In this document: one piece after another, positions 54,410-63,885 of the stretch
Layout of the letters: every line of letters starts with the position of its first letter
Position numbering within the stretch: position 1 is the first letter of the stretch
NCBI GenBank assembly: GCA_905221615.1
Contig: CAJNDT010000002.1
Span: forward strand, 2,625,361 to 2,689,360
Reading direction: 5' to 3'
DNA length: 64,000 nt
DNA from: Symbiodinium sp. CCMP2592
Taxonomy: Eukaryota > Sar > Dinophyceae > Suessiales > Symbiodiniaceae
Notes under the pieces: generated by a model
Seen by the model: the letters and a program-made list of their open reading frames with translations, nothing else
Database searches by the model: none
What the model was told of the DNA's origin: nothing
Program-made: the position numbers and the translations under genes

Positions 54410-56586
54410 ACCTGAATGATTTCGAATGTGCGCAACCCAGAGCTCAAGCACCCGTACCGGGAATGTTAAAGTTGCCTGTACAGGTATTCACAGGTTGCCG
54501 GTCCTCGGAGAAACGGCCCAGGTTGCCGCTGCTGGCCACCAAGACGACGAGAGCGATGAAGGCCTTTTTTTGCTGGGCTGAGTTGGCAATATATGAGATA
54601 ATACGAGGGTATGTCTATACCGGCTTGCTGGATTTATACCGTGCTGAACAAATTGCTCGAGCGGTACAGGGCTATATAGCTATATACATCTAGGGTGTGT
54701 CTTGAAGAGTTACAATGGGTCTATACATATATAAACACACACAATATGTGTCATTATAGTTGCGTACATATACATAAATTCTTTTGTGGGCATAATTAAG
54801 TTTAAGCCGAAACCGACCTCATCCCCAAATCTCGAATTTGCCAGGCCCCAAATCCCAAAGCTTCAGCTCATGTCTAACCTTGCAAGACCGAAAATTTTTG
54901 TCACAAAAAACCCCATGGCCCAAACTCTAAAGAGCCTGATGCAGCCCATAGTCCGCATTTGTGCATTGACCACTTAGCCTGTGTAGGGGCTTCAAAATGC
55001 TGTTCATTGCTACAGAGCTCGATGTACTTAGTTGGTCCCAATTTAATGCACAGATTGCACTATGATCCCATTTTGGCCTTCTGCACCTTCGATTATAAAT
55101 GCCTGATACCTGGCAGATCCATAAGGCGAGTAGCTTTTGGCGCTTGAAGGGAACACAGGCGCGGCACCAGCACATCAAGATGCATTGCCATGCTTGCAGG
55201 TCAGGCTCGCACTCGGAACTCAGCTTGAAGAGGTCTCTCGGTACGTGTCGGCACGCTTTAAAGAGTTGCTATGCATATAACATCTGCATGCACGGGTGCT
55301 TATATGCATAGCGTGGTCGCTGCGAGCGCGCAAAAGCAGAAATAACCAACGGTTCACATGCAGAAGCTCGTGTGCCGCAGTGCTGAGCAAGGGCAGTACA
55401 TAGCATCGGGCAAGGGAAACAGTGACGGCGTGGCGACGGCGCTTTCGAAGCTGGCCGCTGAACCATTGCGACCTGGCTGCAAAGGGCTGGCGGGCGGAAA
55501 ACTGGTTGATTAGTATTATAAAGCATATAATATAATCTAGATTGCGACTTTTCGTCAAGGTGTTGCCAAAACTCCGGTCGGTGTCCGACTGAGCAAGATC
55601 CGCACATGCGAAAGGCACCCATTGGTGCAGATTTGTCCAAAATCAAAAAGAGCTAGCCGGCCCAGCCAGGGATAGAAGGTTCAGGAACACCTATGCTGGC
55701 TTACCAACACGGCACCTATGTAGCATACGGCGATATACTTATACCGATCCGACTTGCCGATAGATTCTCTCACATTTGTGTTTGATTGTGCGCTTGTTTG
55801 CTTACATCGACACTTGTCCTTGGTCCGCGGCACGGCATCTATACTGGCTTTGGGGTTTTGAAGGCTTTGGGTGTTTCGGGTTTGGGGTTTTGAAAGGCTT
55901 TGGGTGTTTAGGGCGAGTCGTTCTAGCTTTCGAATTTCGGGTTTCAAGGCTTTGCCTTGAGGGCTTATACATAAACATTACAGGATTTCGGGTTTCTGTT
56001 TTTTGGGTTGTGCAGGGTCCTCGGGTATGGGGTCTTATAGTGCTATTTGGGGGTTTTGGGTTTTATAGGATTTCGGGCTTTGGGGTTTGGGTGTCTTCGG
56101 GTTTTTGAGAGGGCTTTGCGGTTCCTGTGAGACGTCTTCAGGTTTGGGGGTTAAGTTTATCGGGACTTCAGTTCGCCACAAGATAGACCCTCAACCCAAA
56201 CACCGAACACACGCCCTACAAGGGTAGGGAGCGCGAGGGAGAGAGTGAGGGTGAGCGAGAGGGAGAGAGAACATGACTAAACCTAGACTCGGCTATCTGA
56301 AAACATATACCGACCTATTCAGCCCTCTTGCCGCTGATCTGGGCCAGCTCCTATGCTCTTACCTGATTCAGCAAAACTGAGCTTTTCAGCTGTTCTGGAA
56401 ATCTCGAACAACAAGCCCATGCACTTCAGCGAGCGCATCTTTCAGATCACACAGCTCCTGGGTATCGGCAGGGGGGATACCGCCACGCTTCGGCTGACGG
56501 CGGTATGCTTTGACCTTGAACGGCGGATTAAAGACACAACACGATCACAGAAGAAACACACACAGGAGTTGCACTGCATGATTTGC
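54410..56586. other. Mostly no gene; one exon-like stretch
   Basis: On the - strand at about 55646-55540 a frame reads GAFRMCGSCSVGHRPEFWQ (C-x2-C-x3-H), possibly an exon. The interval 55850-56110 is a TTTGGGGTTT/TTCGGG-rich degenerate telomere-type tract. A short GA tract lies at 56220-56270. Nothing else is convincing. Confidence 0.4.
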
Positions 56587-57408
56587 TTAGCTATCTGCCC
56601 ACTCTTCGGCGATCACGGCATTCGTGAGAACACAAGGCGATGGCTTGGCAAAGTACGCAATCTGGTTCCACTTGTCCGCGAGGCCACCCCGGACTTTGAC
56701 ACCCACAGCTGATCTTGTCCAGTAGATTGAGTACTGCTGATTCTCGTCATGCGCTTCCACAACTCGGTGTGTGTGCTTGCCCTGCATGCCCAACTCCTTT
56801 GCTTCCTTGCACTCATGCAAGCAATCGATGATCTTCTGACGAACATCCTTGTGCCAGGGCCACTCGGGATGAGTCGGTTCGTCATTCGTCGGAGCCTTCG
56901 CCTTTGCTTTACCCCGTCCCCTTCCCCGTCCTTTTCCTCCCTTAGCCTTGGCCTTTGGCATTGCATCAGTCGTCTGCGCAGGCGCCTCTTCAGCGCCATC
57001 CTTCAGCGGCGCCGCCCTACGAATCCCGGGCCCCGCAGGATCCGAACTGGAAGCGCTGCCCTTCCCTTCCTGGACACCTTCATCATCACCCTCCTCCTCT
57101 TCCTCCTCCCCCTCATCATCATCGTTTTTTTCTTCATCTGATTCTTCCTGATCCTCTGCCTCTTTCTCTGTCTCCTCTGCTGCGGCCTTGGCTGCAGGCT
57201 TCTTCATCACTCGACCTCGGCCCCTTCCTCCCCGACCTCTCCTGCCACACTTGGGCGGTGGACCCTCATCTAGCTTGCCTTCTTCACTTCCTTCGCCGTT
57301 TCCCTCACCGCCCTTGTTCTTTTCTGCCTTCTTGCGTTTCTTTTCTCCTATCTGATCTCGGCGCTTGAGATACTCATCGGTGGGAACAGGAGGAAACGTA
57401 GACGGCAT
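56587..57408 (-). CDS. DTE-2 accessory protein, acidic/basic low-complexity with YWTRSAVGVK domain
   Basis: 273 residues, single frame from ATG 57408 (MPSTFPPVPTDEYLKRRD). The N-terminal two-thirds is charged low complexity: a Lys-rich start, GRRGRGGRGRGRVMKKP, a run of Glu/Asp at about residues 88-110, then KAKAKGGKGRGRGRGKAKAK. A compact C-terminal part begins PEWPWHKDVRQKIIDCL and contains YSIYWTRSAVGVKVRGG and WNQIAYFAK. I recall the YWTR-AVG-K segment from dinoflagellate multi-copy proteins, unverified. RG-rich and KAK tracts suggest RNA or DNA contact. It starts only 12 bases after the stop of the upstream frame, on the same strand. Confidence 0.6.
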   Translation of the reverse strand: MPSTFPPVPTDEYLKRRDQIGEKKRKKAEKNKGGEGNGEGSEEGKLDEGPPPKCGRRGRGGRGRGRVMKKPAAKAAAEETEKEAEDQEESDEEKNDDDEGEEEEEEGDDEGVQEGKGSASSSDPAGPGIRRAAPLKDGAEEAPAQTTDAMPKAKAKGGKGRGRGRGKAKAKAPTNDEPTHPEWPWHKDVRQKIIDCLHECKEAKELGMQGKHTHRVVEAHDENQQYSIYWTRSAVGVKVRGGLADKWNQIAYFAKPSPCVLTNAVIAEEWADS

Positions 57409-57420
57409 ATCCTGAGCTAT

Positions 57421-57999
57421 TTATTTAGGCGCGACAGTGGAAACTGTTGCAACACATGAAGGATGAATCACCACTATAGGCATACGAGTCACATCGGTGC
57501 CCTCAGTAGGGCCGGCAGGGTCGGTGGTCTCCATGGGTTCCACGACGGGCTCTACGGGCTCTAAGGGCTGAGTACAACTGGGATCTGCAACGACGAGTGT
57601 GTCATCAGTGTCCATGCCATACCCCGTAGACAGTCCGCAGCCTAGGAATGGAAGGAAATCATTTGGACGGGTACAACACAAATACAGCAGAATCACTCGC
57701 GAATCACTGCCAAGAACCTGCTGCAGGAGCTCCAGCAGCACTGTCGGGAGGGGGAGTTTGCCCAAGCCTCTTGGCCGCGAGTGTCCTAGGATACGCCAGG
57801 GGTGTTGCTGCCTGTCGACAACAAAACTACACAATCCCCTCCCAGCCCAGCATGCACATAAGGTTGCAGTCAAAAAGCGAGCTCACATCCATAAGCAGAT
57901 TCGAAAGCCGTGTTTCAAGGTCACACAAAGGTGCCCCATCAAGCTCTTCTTCGGACGACGCCACCATTTCACAGTCCTCTTTAATGATCTTAGGCCACG
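57421..57999 (-). CDS. Unknown gene just upstream of the YWTR protein
   Basis: Two exon-like frames on the - strand: about 57999-57850 (MVASSEEELDGAPLCDLETR, LMDVSSLFDCNL) and about 57790-57421 (LPTVLLELLQQVLGSDSR, then an acidic Pro-rich tail with EPVEPVVEPMETTDPAG). The stop is at 57421-57423. The tiny gap to the next ATG (57408) is odd for a dinoflagellate tandem gene pair. It could be a long 5' leader frame, a bicistronic unit, or one gene interrupted by a stop. No known domain. Confidence 0.4.
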
Positions 58000-59190
58000 A
58001 TACTGTATATGTATAGCTCCAACATCTATGCTTGTTTCTCCTGCGTGCAAGACATCCCTGTGGCCTGTGGGTCTTTGGCCGCCGGCTCGGCCGGCTCACC
58101 AGCATCCGGCACCTGCGTGATTGGGTTCGGCTTAAGCAAAATTTTGGCTGCTTTAGCAGAGCTTGCAGAAATGATTTTATTACAGGTTCAGGATTTGGTT
58201 TCGGGCTTGTTTATACACGCTCAAAATGAGGTCAATTGCCCTGCCTGCGAATCTTCGAGTGCTCCGGGCGCCGATGGGGCAGGCACCTCGCAGAAGCAAT
58301 CAAAACATTGTCTGTAGCAAGCGATATGGGGCTAGGTTGCGACGCAGTGAGCAGTCTTTGTGCGTAATACGGCCATGCAGAATGTCAAAACGGTCTGGTG
58401 AAGGAGCGGAATCTGGCAGGGCCCATATACTACACATCGGACCTGGACAGTGTCACGCATGATGTGTAGATATGTATCCCATGTTTCCGGTAAAGGCTGC
58501 ACATGTGTGCCTCTTCCGGCACTGGTGCGGCTGCCGTAGCGTCCTGGCCAAACATAAGGGCTCACGGGTTTAGGGTTTAGGGTTATATATACGGGCTAAG
58601 GGTTTATATAAGGGTTTCTGACCGAGCAAACGATTGACACAATTAACGGGAATTTGATGACCCTTAAAGTACCCTGTGTAAGCATCCCTCAAGCCGCAAA
58701 GATCCACCATCTAACCGACTGCGCAAACTCAACCGGCCCCTCGTAGCCTACATGGTGCCCCTGACAGTGCCGTGTAATTTATGCAGCTCAATGGATCCTG
58801 CTGTACCTGCACCAACCCAGCCCGGCATACTCAATGTAAAGACATTGGGACAACGAATGCTTAAGCCTATAAGCCCAAAACCTCAAACCTGAACACTATA
58901 CCTGCAAAAACCTGAGCCCTCAACCCTGAACCGAATTCGCTTTGCGGTAGTGTGCTTGCAGTGGCAAAATTTCAACCGCTTATGTTACATAGGACTCTGT
59001 ACGACTGCACAATGCTGCAAAGCCGACGAATCACCAGAAGGGGTGCCTCCGTCGGCATTTCGGAATCCTGCACAGGGCCATGCCGTGAGAGAATCATGCC
59101 GTGAGAGAATCATGCCAAGTACACTGACAAACGTCATTAGACAAAGGGCAACCGTCGAGAAGCACAACACGACTGCGAGTTAATGTTTGC
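58000..59190. other. No gene recognised
   Basis: Possible exon fragments only (for example PETWDTYLHIMRDTVQVR, - strand near 58470). A short TTTAGGG cluster is at 58565-58620. Confidence 0.4.
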
Positions 59191-59783
59191 TCATGCTGAT
59201 AACTTGACAGGGTCTTTTGTGCTCTCCTTGGGATCCATATCGAAGCCCAGGTCAGCCAGGAGACTTCGCACGATTGGGTCCTGGCCGGAAGCACGGAAAA
59301 AAGAGCTGCTTAATGGGGTGCCCGAGCTTTTGGGGCTGCAGTCCTTGATTATGTGTTGTCCTTCCTTCTTTACTCGAGTGCCTTCCCCCTTCAATAGCGA
59401 AGTGAGATGGCGGATCGACCATGCTTCATGGTACACGATCTCTCCGGACACTCGAATGCTGTTGTTCTGGTAGACTGTGTGAACTTCTTCAATCAGGCGG
59501 TCGATATTGGGAAGGAGCAAGTTGTTCAGTCTGACCAAGTGTAAGACTGGCGGCAACACGTGCCGGTTCGCTCGTGCATTGTGTATTGTTTTCTCCACCT
59601 GTGGCACAATCTCCTCCCGTTTCATCTTGGAGTTGTACCGAATCAACAGACGGCCCTGGTTGCGCATGCGCTCCCGAACAGGTCATCCCAAGTCAACGCC
59701 AGTCCGTCGAGTGAATAATTTCCCACCCTTTCCTTCCCTTCTGAAGCACTGCCGTCCTCCTTCTTGGAGGCAGCAGAAGCCAT
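59191..59783 (-). CDS. DTE-2 accessory protein, frame interrupted
   Basis: Starts at ATG 59783 (in GCCATGG) with MASAASKKEDGSASEGK and reaches LTWDDLFGS near 59690. The frame then shifts by one base to MRNQGRLLIRYNSKMKREE and runs on to a stop at 59191. The second part is rich in Leu/His/Arg helices (ANRHVLPPVLHLVRLNN, DRLIEEVHTVYQNNS) and looks coding throughout. The interruption may be a frameshift lesion, an assembly error or a tiny intron. The family is not recognised. It is the first gene of the DTE-2 cluster. Confidence 0.5.
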
Positions 59784-60250
59784 GGCTTTTATACCTACCC
59801 TACCCACAGCAGTGCTGCGTAAGCCACGTGATCGAGAATCCTGAGTCTGATGCGATGGTGCTCGGCGAAACCAATGTGCGAGCACTGAGCACAGGTTGCA
59901 GCAATATAAACACGCCAGCAGCACCGTTTGACGACGCCCATTAGGGAAGGCGTGCAGATCTACCATGGTACTATTATGCTGAATTGCTCGTGTTATGTCT
60001 GGGTATGATATTTCATGCAACTTCTTTCTCAAACCTGCGCTTTCTAGACCCGGTGCAGGCATAAGAAAAATGTATGAGCACACAAATGAAGCATGGATGC
60101 TTGGGTACTGTATGTCTGTATGTCATGGATGATTTCTGACCAAAGACCAGCCCGACGCTGGCGAACGCCTGCGAACGCCTGCGATCGCATTTTATTGCGG
60201 TACACAATAATTCTCTGCCAGAGGTAGAGATTCATGCGTATCTTGGATCT

Positions 60251-60283
60251 CCGGAATCATTTCCAAGTAACACGTTTAGCAGG
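60251..60283. repeat. DTE-2 right terminal inverted repeat
   Basis: Ends CACGTTTAGCAGG, the inverse of the left tip. TA follows at 60284-60285. Confidence 0.55.
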
Positions 60284-60814
60284 TACGTACCATGATGTCT
60301 TGTGGAGTTTCGATTGGGATGTGTGGGATTTATGTCGGGGCATAATGACTTGAATGAGGCTTGAGATCCTAAACCCTAAATTCTAAACCCTAAACCCCAG
60401 CCCCTTTATGACAGTGGGGTCCTCAGTAATATGTTACCGCACATTCGCACCACCACTACTGTTGAACAAATTGTGCTAGCAGGCTCCTTCGGATGATAAG
60501 AGGCACATTGCTAACTCAAGGAGAGTTGCTCTTTGCGTGCCAGCACCTGAATCTGTTCGGATTTAGGGGTGTAGGGTTTAGGGGGAACGCTTGCCCGCCA
60601 CATGCAATTTCATTGGATAGTAGCGCTTTTTGCGTGCATGGCGAAGTATGGAAGAAGAGTTCCGGAATTTCTCTGCCAGGAGGGTCAGCTGAAATGGACA
60701 TCCAAAGCCGGTGCCCTACAACGTCGGGCTTCTGTGTGTTAAGGATTAATAACGTAGAAGCCTGAAGAGAATACTGTCGCAATGCTATTCCTTCAGGTTC
60801 CTCATATGATACGA

Positions 60815-60903
60815 TTGATGATATGTAAATCCTGCATTACCCGTAAAACCATAATTCCCATAGCTTAGGGTCCTTAAGGTCATGCAGGATTTATATCATC
60901 AAC
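60815..60903. repeat. MITE family F
   Basis: 89-bp foldback. The left arm is TTGATGATATGTAAATCCTG, then CAT; the right arm is its inverse with a 2-base difference. Confidence 0.7.
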
Positions 60904-61223
60904 AGTATCTCAGTATGAAGGCCCCTCTTGTTGGAGGCTCTCGCAAGGCTTTGCTGGAAGCCTGCACGCCAAGCATTCCTACCCGGAAGCAAGTCTGCAT
61001 GCCACAACCCTGAAGCTCCAAAACCCTACCTAGGATGCCTAGTAGTCGTACCCTTATTCCCTTAAGGCCTAAACCCTAAACTCTACATCCCTAAACCCAA
61101 AATTCCTAAACCCCTGAACCCCAAACTCCCAATCCCGAAGCCCGGAACCCGAAAGCCCTAAACTGGAACCTCTCCCACGAGGTTGGCCTGAAGAAGGACC
61201 GGACCTCGGCGTTTTCGACAAAA

Positions 61224-61421
61224 GGGAGTTTTCGAAAATTAGGGGACTAGGGGTACCTTTAAAAGGATCGTTGAAGGGCTCCTTAAAGGCGGATCTATAA
61301 GGGTTCTATAAAGGGTTTAGGGTTTCCGAAAATTAGAGTACCTCGTTTTGGGGTCCTTATAATAAGGATCCTATTTAGGTACTATATTAGGCATTAGGGT
61401 CCCCTATTTTCGGAAACCCCC
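61224..61421. repeat. MITE family C, composite copy
   Basis: Outer arms GGGAGTTTTCGAAAATTAGG and ...CCCCTATTTTCGGAAACCCC, with a further inner arm (GGTTTCCGAAAATTAG) near 61320. Two copies seem nested or recombined. Confidence 0.6.
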
Positions 61422-61887
61422 ACATATCGGATGACATTAAGGGCTTTGGGTTGCCTTTTGGGGGTTTACGGTGTAAGGGTCAGGTTTCTTTTTGGGCCCG
61501 GGGGTTTTTAAGTTGAGGTTCCCCTTGTGTTGGGGTTTAGGATTTACGTTTAGGGTTTGGAGGTGCTGAGTTTGAGGATTCCGAGCTTTGGGGGCTTATG
61601 GCTTATGGCCCAAAAGGCTTTGGGCCTCACATATGAGGGCTTCGGGCTATAAGAGTCGTGAGTTTCGGGTTTGGGGTTGGGGGTTTACGATGTAGGGCTT
61701 TCGGGTTTAAGGTTTAGGAGCTGTTAGACGCTGAGGGCTGCTGGGCTTAGTCACTGATCCAGGATTGAAGGTGTGGAGGTCTGGGCTGGAGCAGTAGTTA
61801 AGTTGGTTTCTGCGTAAGCCAAGCAAGGGCAAAGACATTTGATTCAAGGTCCGGACGACAAGCCACGCCAGGACTGCCGCGTGATTT

Positions 61888-61988
61888 GGGAGTTTCCGAA
61901 AATAGGGGACTCTAATATAGCACCCTAAATAGTCGGATCCTTATAAGGACCCCAAAACAAGGTACCCCCTAATTGTCGGAGATTCCCA
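61888..61988. repeat. MITE family C copy
   Basis: 101 bp, GGGAGTTTCCGAAAATAGGG at the left and a diverged inverse (CCCCCTAATTGTCGGAGATTCCC) at the right. Confidence 0.7.
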
Positions 61989-62073
61989 TTTCTAAGCTCA
62001 GTTGTTGTCAGGAGCTCTCTCACTCAGGGCTTGAGCACAAATATCATGGATCTGTAGGATCCCGAAACACCTG

Positions 62074-62204
62074 CTTGGAGGTCGGGGGGCTTAGTAACTG
62101 GTTATTTTAAGGACTTATAAGCACCATAACCCCAATTAGGGTCCCTTTTAGGGTACTTAGAAGTCTACTTACTACCTACTTACTAAGAACCCCGACCCTC
62201 CAAG
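62074..62204. repeat. MITE family A copy with TG flanks
   Basis: 131-bp foldback CTTGGAGG...CCTCCAAG, flanked on both sides by TG (62072-62073 and 62205-62206) where other copies have TA. This argues that the flanking dinucleotide is a target duplication. Confidence 0.85.
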
Positions 62205-62462
62205 TGGTGGTAGAGTTTGCACGTGGATCATATCATATGCATGTGCTTAAATGTATGTCTGTCCATGCATGCATGCATGCATGCGAGGATGCAAGGACCT
62301 CGGGGCTTTTACGGTATGAATCAGATAATAAAGCCGAAAGGGGTTGACGGTTTAGGGTTCGGTGTTTTAGGGAATAGTGTTTAGGATAGCGGCAAACAAA
62401 GCCGTCCTGCTACTAGCGCCGATGCGAGCCAAGCGACGGAAGTAGTGATTCTGATAGACACC

Positions 62463-62580
62463 CAGAGACTCCAATATCCCTTAATTAAGGAGTTTACTTT
62501 AAATCATATAAGGGATCGTACTAACTATATTTTATGGTAATATTCCGTAATTGAGGGATATTGGAGTCTTTGGGCACCTG
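62463..62580. repeat. MITE family B copy 4
   Basis: Arms CCAGAGACTCCAATATCCCT and AGGGATATTGGAGTCTTTGG. The inner part has diverged. Confidence 0.7.
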
Positions 62581-63102
62581 GGTGGCCTCACATAGGGACA
62601 CGCAAACGCTGGACAGCTGCCCATGATGCGCATCCAGGTAGGGCTTTGGGAGATTTTATATTTTCCCTTTTTGGGATCTGAGTGCTAATATTTTTCATTG
62701 GCTTTAAAAGCCCCAGCTAAATATTCTTTCACGCATAGATGGTTTGCTTCTGCTGTTGCTTTGGAAGCCGCCGCTACCCTCAGGCCTCAGTTGCCACACC
62801 CCGAATCCCCTAGACTCTCGAATGAAAGCAAATCCCCGCACTTCTAAACCCCCCAGAGCAAACCTAAACCCTAAACCCTGAAACTGAAAGCCCTGAGACT
62901 TGGCGGCATTTCTCCAGGGTTTCGGCAGAGCCAAGTGGCAGGTGCATGCAAGTGTGATCCTGGCATGCTGCAAGGGAAGGACAGGTGGCAGTTTGGGACA
63001 ATTTGCTCATATTATCCCTTATGGTGTTGTAGGGTTGGTTTGTCTTGATTGTTTTGGAGGGCGATTGAACTTACAACCTCGGAGAAATGTTTTTCCGCAG
63101 GA

Positions 63103-63307
63103 GGCACGTGTGCACGAAGTGCGGTGTGTTTTTGACCATCGTGTACGATGAAGACGATGCGGACGCTTGCCTGCAGACAGCCCTGCACAGGCAGCACCCG
63201 CAGACTTGTAGAACTTCCATCCCGGCCAGTGCCCCGTCAGCTGTCAGCAGTGCTGCAGTAGTTTATAACTTTGTTATTTCGAGCGACTGTGTGTGTGTGT
63301 GTGTGTA

Positions 63308-63357
<50 letters not shown>

Positions 63358-63477
63358 TATATATATATATACACATACATATTTATACTTATACTTATAT
63401 GCAGCAATAGAATCCGAGAGCAACACCGATGCGGAGCCTCAACACCCCCTGGCCAGACTCAGGGAGTTGATATAGAA
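63103..63477 (+). CDS. Small + strand gene (partial) with C-x2-C motif
   Basis: Two exon-like frames: about 63103-63238 (RRHVCTKCGVFLTIVYDED and ALHRQHPQTC) and 63403-63477 (AIESESNTDAEPQHPLARLR, stop TAG). They are separated by an intron-like spacer containing (GT)n and (TA)n. The cysteine pair plus a later His/Cys could form a small zinc site. Not recognised. The 5' end is open; a frame near 62900 may be an earlier exon. Confidence 0.4.
63308..63375. repeat. (TA)n microsatellite
   Basis: About 45 bp of TA, preceded by (GT)n and followed by TATACACATA. Confidence 0.95.
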
Positions 63478-63753
63478 GGTTCTCCACAAGCCGGACTTAG
63501 CTTGATTTCGTTTAACAAAGTTATTTTAAGTGACCATAATAAGGAAATCATTTTATTTACTATAGATTCCTATTATGGAAACTTAGATTAAATTCCGTAA
63601 CAAGAACCCAGCTTAGCTTGGGGAGGATTTGGGGGATAGTTGATCCCACCTCACCTCGTGCACTTGCAACAATGATACACCGGAATCATAGAAGCCAATC
63701 CTGAAGCAGGTGCAGAACCGACCCTGAACCCTGAGCCCTTTAAGTAGGGCTTA

Positions 63754-63885
63754 CTTGGAGGGTCGGGGGACTTAGCAACTGGTTCTTTTAGAGACTTATA
63801 AGTACCATAACCCCAATTAGGGTCCCTTTTAGGGTACTTGTAGGTCTACTTACTACCTACTTACTAAGTCCCCCGACCCTCCAAG
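63754..63885. repeat. MITE family A, intact copy with TA flanks
   Basis: 132 bp, CTTGGAGGGTCGGGGGACTT at the left, inverse at the right, TA at 63752-63753 and 63886-63887. It is the best reference for the copy split by DTE-1. Confidence 0.88.

Larger units (their letters stand above)
42247..60283 (-). mobile_element. DTE-2: probable 18-kb multi-gene TIR transposon
   Basis: The left tip CCTGCTAAACATATT and right tip (inverted) CCTGCTAAACGTGTT match at 13 of 15 positions, followed by GGAATGATT or GGAAATGATT. TA lies outside each end (42245-42246 and 60284-60285). All confident genes inside are on the - strand. The transposase-like gene is leftmost, as in DTE-1. An exact 13-base inverted match alone could arise by chance in a window this size; the extended similarity, the TA flanks, the position of the gene cluster and the abutting MITE are what support the call. 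Telomere-type repeats also occur inside (46440-47370), so some of the interior may be host DNA or later insertions. Confidence 0.55.
60286..63090. repeat. Gene-poor DNA with MITEs and telomere-type repeats
   Basis: TTTAGGG-type clusters at 60365-60400, 60565-60580, 61020-61160, 61540-61560 and 62860-62880, plus five MITEs listed separately. Short open frames (for example 60493-60765) lack any domain and cross repeat DNA. Confidence 0.65.

Noticed and set aside
42330-60200. LTR retrotransposon with direct repeats at both ends of DTE-2
   Set aside because: The direct similarity is only about 30 bp, and no reverse transcriptase or integrase motifs were found inside.
60493-60782. Overlapping 90-codon frames on both strands
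   Set aside because: They cross a TTTAGGG cluster and show no domain or exon context.
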